Positions 11,149-24,004 of a DNA stretch of 64,000 nucleotides are shown piece after piece. This DNA is from Coleophoma eucalyptorum (lineage: Eukaryota; Ascomycota; Leotiomycetes; Helotiales; Dermateaceae). The stretch spans positions 682,001 through 746,000 of the forward strand of contig JALRME010000017.1 in assembly GCA_026120035.1 (NCBI GenBank), in the 5' to 3' direction. The notes under the pieces are model-generated. The model was not told the origin of the DNA and did no database searches. It was given only the letters and a program-made list of their open reading frames with translations. Both the position numbers and the translations under genes were made by a program. Position 1 is the stretch's first letter, and each line of letters starts with the position of its first letter.

Positions 11149-12889
11149 CTACGACGAGACTGTGTTAGAGTTATCTGCACAGCTAAATGCCGAACCCAGC
11201 GAGCCAGAGGCATAGGCTTGTTTGATTTCGAGTGCAGTTCCGTACCTATTTCCAAACAGTCAGCATTCTGAGCATGGTATGTAGATTCCAGGCAACTCAC
11301 GTTCCACCAACGAACAGTAATAGGCCGATGAGCATAATTAACATATTAAGACAGTAGATTGCAAGCTTCTTTGGGCCGCCTTTCCAGGAATTTGAATAGT
11401 CGTGCAGCCAGAAACAAATTGGGAAGACTAAGCACATGGGCGCAAAGCAGACAGAACCTGTAAGAGCCAGGAGGTAATTGAAGATAGGAATCGACGAAGC
11501 CAGAATGAAGGCAACAATGGTACCAAACAGATTGCAACCAATCCATGTTGACCAATGGACCCAGGTGTTCTTCTGCAAATGTTCGGAGTTTCGGAGGAGA
11601 CGGACGAACATATATTTGGCTTGGGTGTGGTTAAAGATGCCGCCGCTGACAATCAAACTCGGAAAGGCAATGCCATAGGCAACCTTCTTAAGAAGAGGAC
11701 CAGCACTTCCCAGAGAAGGGGTAGCAACCCACTGTCCACAGTAGTAGTAGATAACCATGGAAAAGGATAAGTAGACGCTGGAAACGATGACGGCGACAAT
11801 ATACGCGGACTTCTTATAATCTCTAGGGTTCTTCATCTCAGCAATGACTACGAGGTAGTTAGGGCCGCAAGCACTCGAGACAAAGATGGTTGCAGTAGCA
11901 ACCATGCCAGCTGCAAATGTTGGATAGGCAATGACATTAAAGCCAAGCTCGAACGGTCCTGTTTGGGGGGCAGCAGCCGGTCGGTCGTTGAACGTAACGC
12001 CAATCACAACCACCAGAACTCCGGCAATGACAGAGATAAAGGCTACTGTCATAGGCCATGTCATCTTGTCCCAGGTGCGAATGCTCGAGAACATGGTGAT
12101 AAGGACGAGCCCTACGACGCTAAAGCCGACCGAGCAAGCACCATGATCAGAAAGGGAGTTCAGTGCGACTGAAATTCCCAAGATACCACTTCCTGTACAC
12201 CTATTGATGGGTACGCGTTAGTGTATTGCTATAAACATAGGCATCGAGTCTTAGTTGGCGAGCCATGATGACTAATAATTACTCGGAAACATCCAAGGGA
12301 AGCCGAACAGGGGGTTTATCAAGACATACAGCATAAACGCAAGAACGAATAGGAGACCAACGACTTCCTTGCCGATGGGTCCCCAGATGAGGCCGCACAT
12401 GTCGACCAGGGCTTTAAGCACGTCAGTAAGCACGTTTTGGTAATGGATACGCGGCTGAAACTTACTATGGCATTCGGGATGTCTGTTCCGAAACTCAGCC
12501 ATGAGTATCATGGTATCTGTTATCGAACACTCAAGTTAGCGAATTGTGCAATTGACACTAGGACACCAAGGGGACATACACAAGTTCAGAAATTGCCAAG
12601 CCACGATTGATATGGAACCGCCCACAGCTCCAAGTGAGTACATAGCGCCTGGAATGCCCAATACTCCAGTGGCGATCTGGACCTTGAGGAAGATAATAAT
12701 TGCACGCTGCCAGGTGACAGTTCGAAAATCGACGCCATCCTTTGTCTGTTTGAACACTTCGTGCTGCTCCAGATCACTGTCTTCCTTGCTGTCCGAGACA
12801 TTGCCCTCCATGATGCTGGGGGCTTGAGGTTCAATGGTATCGATTTGCTGCTTGCTGTCGAAAGCTTTCAACCCATTAAGAAGACCCAT
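11149..12889 (-). CDS. AAAP-family amino-acid permease (Mtr-like)
   Basis: The CDS is complement(11149..11245, 11301..12200, 12330..12411, 12466..12516, 12580..12889), 479 aa, with all phases consistent. It belongs to the Aa_trans (AAAP) family and resembles Neurospora Mtr, the neutral amino-acid permease. Diagnostic stretches are [20 protein letters not shown] in TM1, [23 protein letters not shown], the block [36 protein letters not shown] and [16 protein letters not shown]. About eleven hydrophobic segments follow a polar N-terminus of roughly 55 residues. The last exon encodes [12 protein letters not shown], the family's usual ending. It is expected in the plasma membrane, importing neutral amino acids by proton symport (family knowledge). 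It faces away from a broken NCS1 permease across about 500 bases. Confidence 0.9.
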
Positions 12890-13385
12890 TGTGAATATGC
12901 GACGCGATCGCTCAACTCAGATTGTTTGCAGTAGAGAAAGTGCAGGAAGGATCCTCTGGGTGATTGCCAAGCTGTGCATCTTGCAGGTACAGTAACTTTA
13001 AATACATGATCTCAGCATACCTCGAATCGCACCGGATCTCCGCAGGCCAAATAATCGTTAATTCCGTACTGTTTATATCGCGAAGGTGGGGTGGTCTGGA
13101 TTTCGCGATGATAAGATAGACGTTGAGTCAGGGTGGTCGGGAGACACTTCCGACGACAACAGCACCTATAGAACCTTACCATAAGATTCAGCTTTCTACA
13201 CTGTTGCTAGGTAATTTTACCCATTCTCTGGTACCGAATTATATCAAGGAGAACCAGCTATGTTCAGTTTCAGTGGGGCATCCTTATCTCTTCCACCATT
13301 CTCATGGTACCTTGTTGTAGGTATTTATGGCTAAGCAATGGCCACATTCTGAAGACCCTAAGTGGAGTACTCGGTACATTTCAAC
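12890..13385. promoter_or_regulatory. Shared upstream region, AAAP permease / NCS1 pseudogene
   Basis: This is a 496-base divergent intergenic region. It must hold the promoter of the permease on the minus strand and the former promoter of the decayed NCS1 gene on the plus strand. I identified no specific factor sites. Confidence 0.45.
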
Positions 13386-15179
13386 ATGTCCGACCTCGAA
13401 TCTAGCGCAAAAATGAAAGAAAAAAATGTCTCTCAGGTGGATGTTGAGGTTTTGGTTGGCGATGCGGAATCCATCCGGATGAAAGAGTTTAATGTCTCTC
13501 AGCGCTTCTCTGAAAAGCTGGACAGCCTGGGTGTGGAAGAGCGAGGTCTCTAACGTGTAATGCCCGACCAACGAACAGAAAAGACGTCACTAAGATCTCT
13601 CCTGGGATTGACCTTTCTCTGATAAGTTGTGCAGCTGGATCTTACCACACTCATCTTGGCTGAAAATCTACAAGGATGTCTGGTTGCTTGACACTCTCCT
13701 CGCTATCAGGAGGCTTGATTGGACCCCCATATTACGGTCCTTCATTTACCGAGACTTCGGTGATCATTTGGTTTGGTGATGCTCTTGGAGCGGCAGCTTC
13801 TGCATACTTAGCAACATTCGGAAAACGTCATGGTCTCCGCGCGTTGGCCAATTCTCGATATTCCATGGGCTGATGGGTAAATATGTTCATGTCAATATTG
13901 AACATAGTCACCGAATGTGCTTTTAGGGTTATTGCATGTCTTCAAGGCGGCCAAGCATTGAACACTGTATCCAAGGGTTCGCTACCTACCGCTCCTGCAA
14001 TTGTTATCATCGGGGTTGTGTCTTGGTTGCAACTGGTGGCTTTAAATATGTTACCGTCTACCAGAAATAAGTTTGTTCAGTTTAGGTTGGTCTAAAAGAC
14101 CGGTGTGGATCATGCCCTTATTACTCATCTTCAAATAATCCTAATTTTCCTTAGATATACTTGGATCCTATCTCTGATCGTCTACGTTGCTTTATGTGCT
14201 ATTGGAGGAAAGGAGTTTGAGAAAGCTCCTCCACCTGGAGCCCAAGGTACGGCTAACAAGGGAGGCCTTGCTTTGTCTTACCTATCGCTACAAATTGGAT
14301 CGGGATTAGGTTGGGCTGCCGCATCTGCTGACTACGTGAGTACATCATGAAATCCGGCCTTAACTATTTTTGTAACTATGCTAACCTGATGAAAGTACGT
14401 TTACTTCCCTGAGTCTACATCCAACTGGACGGTCTTTCTGATGGCATTTGTTGGCATACTGATAACTCCGGCTTTTGGCGCTACGGTTGGCGCTGGTTTT
14501 GGTGCAGCCTTGTTGAACAAGCCGGAGTGGATGGATGCATGGGATACATATGGAAGTTTTGTAGCGGTTGTTGAGGTGGTCTGCCGTCCCCTAGGCGGCG
14601 TCCGCTACTTCTTCATTTTTGTGCTTGCCTGGACTATGGTGGCCAATAACGTCTTCAATCTCTATAGTATCGGCATCTCCATGCAAGTGTTTGGACATTT
14701 CTGGCTGAAAGTACCTCGATAATTTTATACTTTCTTAGCTAGTATCGCCATCATCCTTCTCTCGGTCTTCTCCCGCAACTCTTTCTACGGAATTCTTAGC
14801 AATTTGGGAACTATTATCGGGTACTGGACTGTCATGTACTTTGTCATTATTGTCAAAGAAGACATGATCTTCAGAAAACCTATCGGCTATGACTTGTCGG
14901 CTTGGGATGATAAGACGAGGCTTCCGCCCGGATTTGCGGCTGGTATAGCTTTTTGTATTGGTGCAGCTGGTGCTATTGTTGCTATGGGTCAAACCTGGTA
15001 CCATGGGCAAGTTCCCCCTGATTCCCACTTAAATAATGCATACTAACAACCAATTAAGACCTATTGCGAAAGCTATTGCTCCCGATGGAGGAGATATTGG
15101 TACCATTTTGGCATTTGCTTTCTCCGTTATCAGCTATCCCCCTCTCCGATACCTTGAGTTGAAGAAGTTAAATAGGTAG
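13386..15179 (+). pseudogene. NCS1 purine/cytosine permease-like pseudogene
   Basis: Conceptual translation follows the fungal Fcy2/Fcy21-type NCS1 permeases from N-terminus to C-terminus: KEFNVSQRFSEKLDSLGVEE, RVMPDQRTEKTSLRSLLGL, VIIWFGDALGAAASAYLATF, FRVIACLQGGQALNTVS, LSLQIGSGLGWAAASADY, FGATVGAGFGAALLNKPEW, VMYFVIIVKEDMIFR and APDGGDIGTILAFAFS. The frame is broken at least five times: in-frame stops at 13551-13553, 13871-13873 and 14720-14722, and frame changes near 13620-13700 and 14020-14060. Some gaps are ordinary introns (for example ending at about 14154), but the stops fall inside conserved transmembrane segments and cannot be spliced out without losing them. The family imports purines or cytosine. 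An intact, more distant NCS1 gene lies at 24005-25920. Confidence 0.85.
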
Positions 15180-15507
15180 ATGGCATCAAACAAATCCAGT
15201 GGACCCACAACCGTTAGCGTCATATCGATAAACTTAATTGGGGGTAATATAAAGCGGAGCTCTGATAACTCCATAAGGATATTGCTACCTCGTCCTAAAA
15301 GATAATTTTTTGACGTCAGGGTGAACTGGCACTCATAAATATTCCAACAAATGACATCACTTAACTTTGGCTGCTATGTCTCGTACTATGGTTTATATTC
15401 TTTTAGATCATTAAAGTGATAGAATTCTCAAGGCTTATACATCTAGTGATGTGATCTCAGTTACTCTTTGCTCCACTTTCTCGAAATCCTGCAAACTTCT
15501 TTTAAAA
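15180..15507. other. Intergenic between convergent genes
   Basis: This is the 3' flank of the NCS1 pseudogene (+) and the AAA ATPase (-). I see no feature in it. Confidence 0.4.
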
Positions 15508-17762
15508 CTACTTGCCACAATGCCCACAACCCTCAACACCATTTTGCGTAATAGCATTCTTCCCAAATCTAAATTCACTCTGTTTAACTCTCCAAACTGT
15601 CTGCAGATGCTCCATATTCAATGGTGTCCCTTTCCTGGTTGCCAACAAACGCGCCGTCTTGATAATATTCTTAATCTCTCTCCCATTCAGCTCTATTTCC
15701 GCCATCTTTTCTAGGTCTTCATCACTCATCTCACTAACATACAACCCCCCCTCCTTCTCGCTCCTCACGAAATTCTTCCACACAAGTAAGCGTGACGGGA
15801 AATCGAGGCCGGGGTAGTTAAGCGTGAGATGAATACGTGATTGGAATGCGGCGTCGAAGGTACCGATGCGGTTGGTGGTAAGCAAAAGCACGCCCTTGAA
15901 GTACTCCAGAAGGCGGAGGAAAACGGAAACAAGTTTGTTGCGCTCAATATCTGACGCGGTACGCTGCTCGAGGAAGACGTCGCATTCGTCTAACAGGAGC
16001 ACGGCGCCCCATTTTGCGGATATTTCAAGTACGCGCTGCAAAGAGCGCTCGACTTCGTCTGCCGTGTGACCGAGTTCACCGGCGCCCATGGAATAGAGCG
16101 GTCTCTTCATCTCCTCGGCAACTGTGGTCATATTAGTTCAAGTTTATCGTGAAAGAGGAGTGAGTGCCATTACCAGACTCGGCTGTGAGGGTCTTGCCGA
16201 CACCAGGCTCACCATGCAACAGCATGATAATACCTTGACCCTTGCCTTGAACAAGATCATCAAACTTGTCTTTCTGCGACAGTTGGCCCTCGACAAATGC
16301 AAGTACAAGCTCTTTGTAATCATTCGGAAGGACCAAGCGCTGGAAAGCTTCTTCATTCCATTTGATCGGTTTGATGTTCTCAACATAAAATTGTACCCAT
16401 TCCTTGGACATCAAGTCATACCCGCGGACTGTAGTTGTGCAGTATACTAGATCTTCGTCAGGTAGCGTGTTTGGTTCTGATGTTTGTCAGTAGAGGTTTA
16501 CTTTTGAGACTGCAATAATTTACTTAAAGCTTTGGACTTATGCCGCGATCTCTCGTAGCGACGAACTCTAGAACTTATGGCTTTCATGATTTGCATCTCT
16601 GGAGTTGAGTAGTCGCTGTCAGATTCATCGGAATCGTCAAGTTCGATTCGTGACGTTTTCACAGGGCTATCAAGGGGCTCGAGTGAAGGCATATTCTCGT
16701 GATTATATGTTGAGTACATGTGAGCATCAACAATGATTCGGCCATTGTCAAGCTGTACACTGTAAGTAAGGGCTGTCGTAGATTGTGGGTGGTTGGACTT
16801 ACATTACGCTTCATCGATCTCCCAAAATAATCTTTGGAGATATAGAATCCGGCATATGATCTGTAATGAGAACCAAGTAGGTCCCTAAACAATGCCCCTC
16901 TCTGCTCCAACTTGGCTCGAATTGGTTTTAGCTCTGGATGGAGATGAGCTGGAAGGACGTTTAGGCTGCCGACAGATTTGACACCGTCAAACGCCTCAAT
17001 TCTAAGTATAGTCTTGGAATAACCGAAGGATTTGCCATCCGTATCGATACATCTGCACGACAAGATAAACATCACATTACCGTCTACCTTCTGGTAGGTA
17101 CATTGGCTCAGCTTGAAGATTCGGTCTTGCCCGTCCAGTTCAGACCAGACATCAATATCCGGCTCGAATAATGCCCATAGATAGTCAAAGGTCACAAGGC
17201 CGTGAATGAGGTACTCGTCTCGCTTCTCAATATGGGGCTTAATCTCGGCGTTGATGATATCTTCCAACAGCTTGATATGCTTCACGGTCGTTTCCTCGTG
17301 TTCCTGTGCAATCATCTCTTGAAAGTGGTCCCATCGGTAGAAAAATTCTCGAAAGGGCGTAGTAAAGGTTAAATTCTTCAGTTTGGTACTAATTCCGGAA
17401 TATCCTTCGAAGACAGGTCCAAGTACGCCCTTCAAAAGCTTGCTCTGCACTGTGATTGAGTGGAGCACCAAGCCCGCTTTACTTTTCTCTTTGCGCACCA
17501 CTAAAGCCCACTTCTTGGCTTCGGGTGTGTCTTCAACGTCGATATCGACATCATCTGGTGCCCAGTCTTCCCAAGCATATCGCTCATCTTCTCGGTATAG
17601 CTGCTTAATGCCAGTTTGGCTGCCCGGCTCAACGGGAGGCTCAGAAGCCTTCTTGCTGCTTTCCGATGAAGAATCGCTGTCAGAGTCTGGATCCGGGGTA
17701 ACGTCTGGTGTATCTACAGGCGTGCCTGGACGAGGTACTTTGGCAACTTCTTGGGGTGCCAT
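15508..17762 (-). CDS. AAA+ ATPase with fungal N-terminal DUF7025-type region
   Basis: The CDS is complement(15508..16121, 16174..16476, 16524..16752, 16803..17762), 701 aa, phase-consistent. The N-terminus (1-60) is Ser/Asp/Glu-rich and disordered. Residues about 90-390 form the region commonly found before the ATPase in these fungal proteins, with patterns such as FYRWDHFQEMIAQE and LVTFDYLWALFEPD. An acidic and then Arg/Lys-rich linker follows. The AAA module has Walker A GEPGVGKT near residue 488, Walker B AVLLLDECDVFLEQR near 540, and the second-region LLLTTNRIGTFDAAFQSRI with sensor and arginine-finger features. Family members resemble Bcs1/FtsH-type AAA cores, but their substrates are not known. 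It is transcribed away from the HET gene; about 670 bases separate the two starts. Confidence 0.88.
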
Positions 17763-18433
17763 TGGAAACGATTTTGGAACTTCTGGATAAGGCTTTCGGA
17801 AGATCGTGCGACTGAACCTCAGTTTTAATTCCTAAGTACGAGAAGAAGTTTCTGTTAATTCTAATCATTGGCGCTATGCTGCTGTTTTATTCGGGCAGTC
17901 TGGGTGCAGTCACTCGTAAAGTTTATTGAGGCTGAGTTGCAGAAGGCGGTTGGGGATTACACCCCTGTGCAATCAGCAGCAAATCGGAAATTCTGCAAGG
18001 AATTCTGCAAGGCAGCTTCACGAGCGCTTTGTCGACGTCTTGAACAAAGAACTGGTTGGTTTGGGTGATTCCAACCCTGGTTTCACTGTCTGCCTGGAGC
18101 GGAGTGGCCTGTTGTCGTCGCTGTGCCACCCCCCGCAGGCCCTGGCACTGCTGAACATTTACCGGCACTTCTCCAGGGTGTCTGTCGCTTATTGGGCCAG
18201 CACATGCATCGGTCAGTAAATTGCATGAGGCTGTGTGCTTACCGCGCATACAAATCAGCCTCAGCCGTGATACTCGTTGATAGTTTATTGCGTCGAATAT
18301 GTACAAAAAAGTGGGTAGTTCGGTCGAGTATTAATCAACCTTTTGATCATTTCCTAGCCTGTTGCTCAAATATGAAAAGAGGTAAAGACTCTGACTTATT
18401 TTTCGGATTGAAAGCCTCTATTTGCTAGACGAA
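17763..18433. promoter_or_regulatory. Divergent upstream region, AAA ATPase / HET gene
   Basis: These 671 bases lie between the two divergent start codons. A middle part (about 17920-18220) is GC-richer and open in several frames on both strands. A short direct duplication of AATTCTGCAAGG-type sequence lies at about 17990-18012. No domain is recognisable, so I call no gene here. Confidence 0.35.
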
Positions 18434-21416
18434 ATGTTTGACGACACCAGAGATTGTGCCAGTGTTAGCCACATCCAGTTCTCTTCGAATATCGAGGACA
18501 TTCTCAAGTTCCAGACCCATCGACGACGTGCGGTTCGGTGGGCGAAAAATTTAAGATTCCTAACCTTTGAGCCCGAGCCTGTTACAGATGAGACAGGCGT
18601 CACTGTGGATGAAGAAATCATTAATGTCTCCAGGAAAGGACGATGCACCCGATGTGAATTGCGAACTCCACTTCCCGCAGGACATATCTGCAATTCACAC
18701 AGCGGGTATAACAGCAAAGCAGCGGTACGGGCACAGGAACAAAGGTACAAGGAATTTCCAGATCCTTGCCCTCATGTTATAAATAAGGTATGCAGAGTTT
18801 GCCAGCATATTCCTCTTTTTCCGACGCAGAGGCGAGCAACCAAGTTCCGCATCAGAAGACTGAGTCCAGAAGGCACGAAAACGTCTGAGCTTCCCCATTG
18901 TACACACTTTCTGGCGGTATCGTATTGTTGGCAGAATTCAGACAGAACAACAGGCCCTGCGGAGGACTTGTACGATGTTATTGAGGAAGACGGTAGCACT
19001 CGGAAAGTGAGAGCTCCGAGAGACGTGATCGATCGCTCGGTAGATTTTGCAGCACAAAATGGTTTTAGGATGATTTGGATTGATCAGGTGAGTACTATAA
19101 CAGCAATCAAAATCTAGAGAAGACTAACGAGGATATCGCATCAAGGAGTGCATCGATCAAAATGACGGCCCGGAGAAAGAGCTTGGTATTCAGTCTATGG
19201 ATATTGTTTACCAAAGAGCGCATTTGTCGATTGGATTATTCCGTACTACTTTTGAGGAGCAACGCCACTTAGATGCTATGCTATTGTTCTACGAAATGAT
19301 TGTTGGAACTTCATTTCAGAGACGTGGGCCACATCCATTGCGGGCTTGCAGAACATTGCGATTTGAAGCTCTCGCAGAAGCTTTCAAGATGATCTTGGAT
19401 GACCGTTGGAACACACGTGGCTGGATTCTCCAGGAGGCCTTCTCAGCAAGCGGAAGAATGACAATCCTTTTCCCTGCAAGCAAAGGAACCACCGTGAAGG
19501 GATGGAGTCTTGTATGCCACGACTTGTCCCTGACTGAGCATGCAATCCAGCTCGATGTCCTTCGGTCATGCCTATCCAAATCTAGGGAAATGATTCTTGC
19601 TCGTAACTTTAAGCTTGATGTTCCGGACTGGGACAAGTCGATGGAGTCTCTGCGCTGGTTCCATCCCATGGAGCAGCCATCTCACTCGTTCGACTTCTGG
19701 ATAAACGGAGATAAAACAAAACGGTCTTGCAACGCTGCTGTTGCGTTATCGTTCCTGAGAACTCGTTATAATGATAGAAATGCAGACAGATTGGCTATCG
19801 TTGCAAATCTCTGCGACTACAGCCTGAGACTTAATACAATCAAGCTGAATGAAACTGAGTATTCACTGAGCTTGTGCATATACGTTCTTGCGCTCCTGAA
19901 TGGAGACTTCTCGTTGTTACCACCGGAAACATACAACATTCCTCGGAATATAAAGATAGGTGAGTGATTATCAATCATCACTGTCTGATTAGACAGACTT
20001 TTGGGTGTAGTCGAGAATTAACATAAAATAGATCAATTGCAATCAAGCGACGAGTTCTCCTGGATTAACGCAAGTCTCAAGCCTCTGCAGTATATTGATG
20101 CAGCTATCTTCAACCCTGGCGGACCGACAGTCGGTCGAAACACTTCTAATTTTTACCACATCTCTCGCAGTGGCTTCAGATTGCCTGGGTCCTTGTGGAA
20201 GATAGACAATTTTATTGAATTAGCGGATATCAAGTACAAGTATGGCGAGTCTTGGGAACGGCTACGAGCACCCTATAAGACTTCCAAACTCAAGACTAAC
20301 AGGAAGGGAAAGAAGAGGACTGGTCCTCCACAGACTTCCAGATCACACTGGCTAGCCACTACACATATCCTGTTCGAAACTTTGATTTTCCTCAGAGATT
20401 CTGGCCAGGCTGGTATTGCTGATACAATATGGCAATCGGTCTTGAATCCGCACTGGTTGAAGAAGCAGGGAGATCTTATCGAATCTGTTCTTGACTTTCC
20501 AAGCAATTTAAAACTAGAAAACCGGCAAAATATGTTTGATATCGAAGAAAACAAGCAAGAAGGTGGCTTCCACCCTTGGTGGCTAATTGATATGGTCATG
20601 AGCGCTGGTGGAATTTGGGTTGCTAAAGCAGAAAAGTTTGATGATAGCGATCTCTGGGTTCCCAAAGCAAAGAAAACTGACGACAGTGATTCAAAGAAAG
20701 AACCCCATGAACAGCTGGAAGCCAACAAGGAAGTAGCAGATGTCGAGTACCAGGCAGTCTTAGACACGCCAGGAAATATTTTACACGGGCGGGAAGATGA
20801 ACAACTGCAGAAAGGATCCAATGTCGCAAATAGTGAATCAATGGAAGAAGATGCAGCTACTCAATCCGTCACGCCAGAAACAAATGAGATCGTACCACCT
20901 CTCAAGGAAAGCAAAATCGCTGACAACGTTGAGTCAAAGCAAAGGCGTGCAAAGTTGAAGAAGAGTGGACATGCTGCGAAGCAATTTACTACGGCTATGC
21001 TTGTTAAACTCACTCAGACGGTAACTGATTGGGATGATATTGATGATAACTTCGACCAAGAAGGACAGAGTGACAAGTATCTGATAACTCCGGAAGCACT
21101 GTCAGGGTTAGCGAGGGCTATTGCTTACCGAAAAAATGCATCTGAGGATGAATTCAAGCCGGAGTACGCTATCTTTGACATCGTGGGAAACACTAATGGC
21201 ACGGTTTTGGTGCTGACTCCTTTCAACGACCTTCTTGAGACGATCCCTCGTCCGCAGTCGAGGAGCATGAGTACATCCTGGATCGTGGAGGATGTGCCAG
21301 ACGCTGCACCCGTGGTTGACAATAAAGATATTCAGCAAACACTGCGGGCGAAAGGAATGGTTCGTGGAATGTGGAACTTCCAGGTTTACCCCAGGAAGTG
21401 GTATAACTTGATATGA
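18434..21416 (+). CDS. HET-domain protein (heterokaryon-incompatibility type)
   Basis: The CDS is join(18434..19087, 19146..19959, 20032..21416), 950 aa; both introns are short (58 and 72 bases) and in phase. The first ATG in the frame is at 18434. A Cys-rich knuckle (RCTRCELRTPLPAGHIC) lies near residues 70-90. The HET block begins with FLAVSYCW near 160 and continues through DFAAQNGFRMIWIDQ and ECIDQNDGPEKELGIQSMD across intron 1 to DDRWNTRGWILQE. The C-terminal half has no domain I recognise. It includes an acidic linker (about 600-760) with a short internal echo (DDSDLWVPKAKK). HET domains are TIR-related effector modules that trigger cell death after hyphal fusion between unlike strains in several ascomycetes. 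Whether this gene does so is inference. Confidence 0.88.
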
Positions 21417-21655
21417 ATTAGACCATGGTTATTGCAAATGAATCATTCATATTTCTAATAGCTAGAACAACTGTATCATATTTTCGTTGTATGCGTACCT
21501 TCAGTAAGGCAAAGCAGTACCTCGGACTCAAAAGCCTGATTGAAAAGAATACAGTAAGTTCTATATATGCTGTGCGTGGGAACACAAGATGAGTAAAACA
21601 ATAATATTTGTATTGTGGCAAAAGGTGCTTTTTTTTACACTAAGGAGAATAATAT

Positions 21656-23274
21656 CTATGCTTTGATAGGGGCAGAAATCTCAGCCGCCTTGACTTGGGG
21701 AGTTTTAGCATCAACATCGGGGCAAGTCTTCCCTGCTTGCATCATTTCCTTACCATTGCCATACTTGAAGCTGCGTCCATAATGATCATCTCTTAGATAG
21801 TGTTGGCCGGGCCCCATAAGATTCTCTCTAAATGTCCCACCAGGAACATCATAATCTTCCCAAAATAAACCTCTTCTCTGGAGTTCCGGAACCAATAGCT
21901 CCACGATGTCAATACTACTTTGCGGATTTGTTACTAATCCGATAGTAAAGCCGTCCACATCGGCTATATTGATCCACTCCTCAAATACATCGGCCACCTC
22001 GGCGGCTGTACCGCATGGTTGAGGGTGTAGTCCACCCATGGCCATGCGATATCCTAGTCGTCGAGGTGTCCAAGGCTCACCGGTTGGCGTGAGCGCTTCA
22101 AGGGCGCGGAAGGTGGACACAACTGCAGATACGCCGGGTCTCTCTGACAGCTCAACAGGCTCATCCAAGGGGAACTGGCTCATGTCAATTCCTGCGTATC
22201 CAGAGAATTGTGCGAGTCCAGCAATCGGGTTGGCGTACTTTAAGGCGGTATCATACTTGGCTTTTGCATCTTCCGCGTCTTTCCCGATGATGGGCATAAT
22301 ACAAGGGAAGAACTTTAGAGAAGCTGGATCTCTTCCCTGAGCAGCAGCTTCCGCCCGTGCACCCTTGATAAATTTGGCTGCCTCGGTAGGAGTAGCTGTG
22401 TTAAGGAACATGGCTTCAGCATGCTTTGCCGCAAAAGAAGTTCCTGATTTAGAGGTACCAGCCTGGAAAAGAACAGGCGTCCGTTGTGGTGAAGGGTGGA
22501 CTTGACTACGTCCCTTCATCTGGTGATATTTTCCATCGTGCTCGATGTATTTGATCTTTTCAGGGTCATAGCCGATATCTTTTTCAGCATCCCAGGTAGC
22601 TGCATCGTCAGCCCATGAGCTTTCCCACAGTCTAAACATGTCAGTAATGTGCTTCTTATGTAATATTTCAGAATGCTTACTTGTAAACAACCTCCATATA
22701 CTCATCAGCTTGTACGTATCTCTCGTCATGAGGTACTACATCTGATGCACCTAGCGCATTTGCTGCAGCTTTACTCCAACTTGTTACAATGTTCCACCCT
22801 ATTCTACCCTCGCTTAAATGATCCAGAGTACTAAATTGGCGTGCCAGGATATAGGGGTTCACATAGCTCGTGCTGGCGGTTGCCGCAAAAGCCAGGGTCT
22901 CGGTTACCGCAGCCATTGCAGAGATGATGGGAATGGGATCCATATGGCCAGTTTGGTGACCAGCTTTTAGCATCGGGTCCAGTGAGTGTGCGTACGTTTC
23001 AAAACCAGCATACCAGTCTGCGAAAAAGATGGCACTGATTTTTCCTTTCTCGGCAATTTTGGCGAGGTCAAGATAGTACTTCAGGCGGTCCTTGGTGGTG
23101 CTTTTGTCGGTCGGGGATCTATGTCCATGGTCAGTGGCTTTTCGGCGGAGATACAAAATTTACTTACTTCCATTGTCCAGAAGCCATATAGCAACTAGCA
23201 CATGGTAAATCTAAGATGCAGAGCTTGATCTGCTTCTTCGGCGCTACAGGCGCAGCTTCAATGGTCGCAGGCAT
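21656..23274 (-). CDS. FMN-dependent NtaA/SnaA/DszA/SoxA-type monooxygenase
   Basis: The CDS is complement(21656..22631, 22681..23118, 23168..23274), 506 aa, both introns 49 bases. It is a bacterial-luciferase-like TIM-barrel flavoprotein of the nitrilotriacetate monooxygenase component A / DszA group. Signature stretches are ISAIFFADWYAG, LDPMLKAGHQTGHMDPIP, ATASTSYVNPYILARQFSTL, DHLSEGRIGWNIVTSW, RTPVLFQAGTSKSG and FAAKHAEAMF. Such enzymes use FMNH2 supplied by a separate reductase plus O2 to oxidise small molecules; no reductase gene is in the window. The N-terminus starts directly at the barrel after a short Ala/Pro/Lys lead, so it is probably cytosolic. It is divergent from the intact NCS1 permease at 24005, suggesting that transporter and oxygenase handle the same substrate (inference). 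Confidence 0.9.
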
Positions 23275-24004
23275 GCTGGAATGGAAGAAAAATATAATGT
23301 GGTGAGTTTGTTAAAGTTCACGATAAGAAGGAAGGCGTCGGGCAAGAATTCTTTTATACCAGATGTAGCGCAGGTCATTCGTGGCAAACTCAGACGGATA
23401 AATGAAGATGGGGAAAATAATACCATGCGAAGTGATCATACGAGGGCGATTTGTTCGATAATCGCCCGTCGGGAGAGATAGAGGCGTTCCCGCTTCATAT
23501 ACATTCGCACTACCACCTAGCACTCCCAAATAGTTCACATGGGCTACCAGGCGCCATTGATTCATGCAATCAGACTGCTCACCTTAAGGTCCCTTCTTGA
23601 TGGAGATTTCCCATCGGCATCTAATTTAGCGAGTTAAGAGCAAAGACAATCCAATCAAACATAATGAGCCATAAAATTAACAGTCAAGTGACAGTTTAGT
23701 TATAACTTACTCACGGACATATTAAGCGACAAATAACTCGAGTCAGCTGTGTTAGGGATACAAAATGGACCATTTACACTGCACACAGACTTCCCATGCT
23801 TATCTGTCCAGGATGGCATCCTCGCTAATGTTACTCCATGCTCGCAAACCATGTCGGGATGCACGCCAACCTTGCCGACGCTATATCTCTATTTATCTAT
23901 TTATCTATTTGTCACTGTAGTTTGCAACTATATAATCACGAGGCTCCATGAAGCTCTGAGTACACCATTCCTAGACCAATCTGAAGTCTTCCCAATTCGA
24001 CACG
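23275..24004. promoter_or_regulatory. Bidirectional promoter region with HGATAR motifs
   Basis: These 730 bases lie between the divergent flavin monooxygenase and NCS1 permease. HGATAR-type sites (the consensus for GATA factors such as AreA/Nit2) occur near 23321 (CGATAA), 23456 (CGATAA) and 23476 (AGATAG). A short TATT/TATC microsatellite lies at about 23885-23910. The sites are short and could be chance, so nitrogen regulation is an inference. Confidence 0.35.

Noticed and set aside
15512..16069. Plus-strand ORFs opposite the AAA ATPase
   Set aside because: They are antisense shadows of a well-supported coding exon.
17868..18428. Overlapping ORFs on both strands upstream of the HET gene
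   Set aside because: They show no domain and different frames are open equally. This looks like GC-richer non-coding DNA or an unrecognisable relic.
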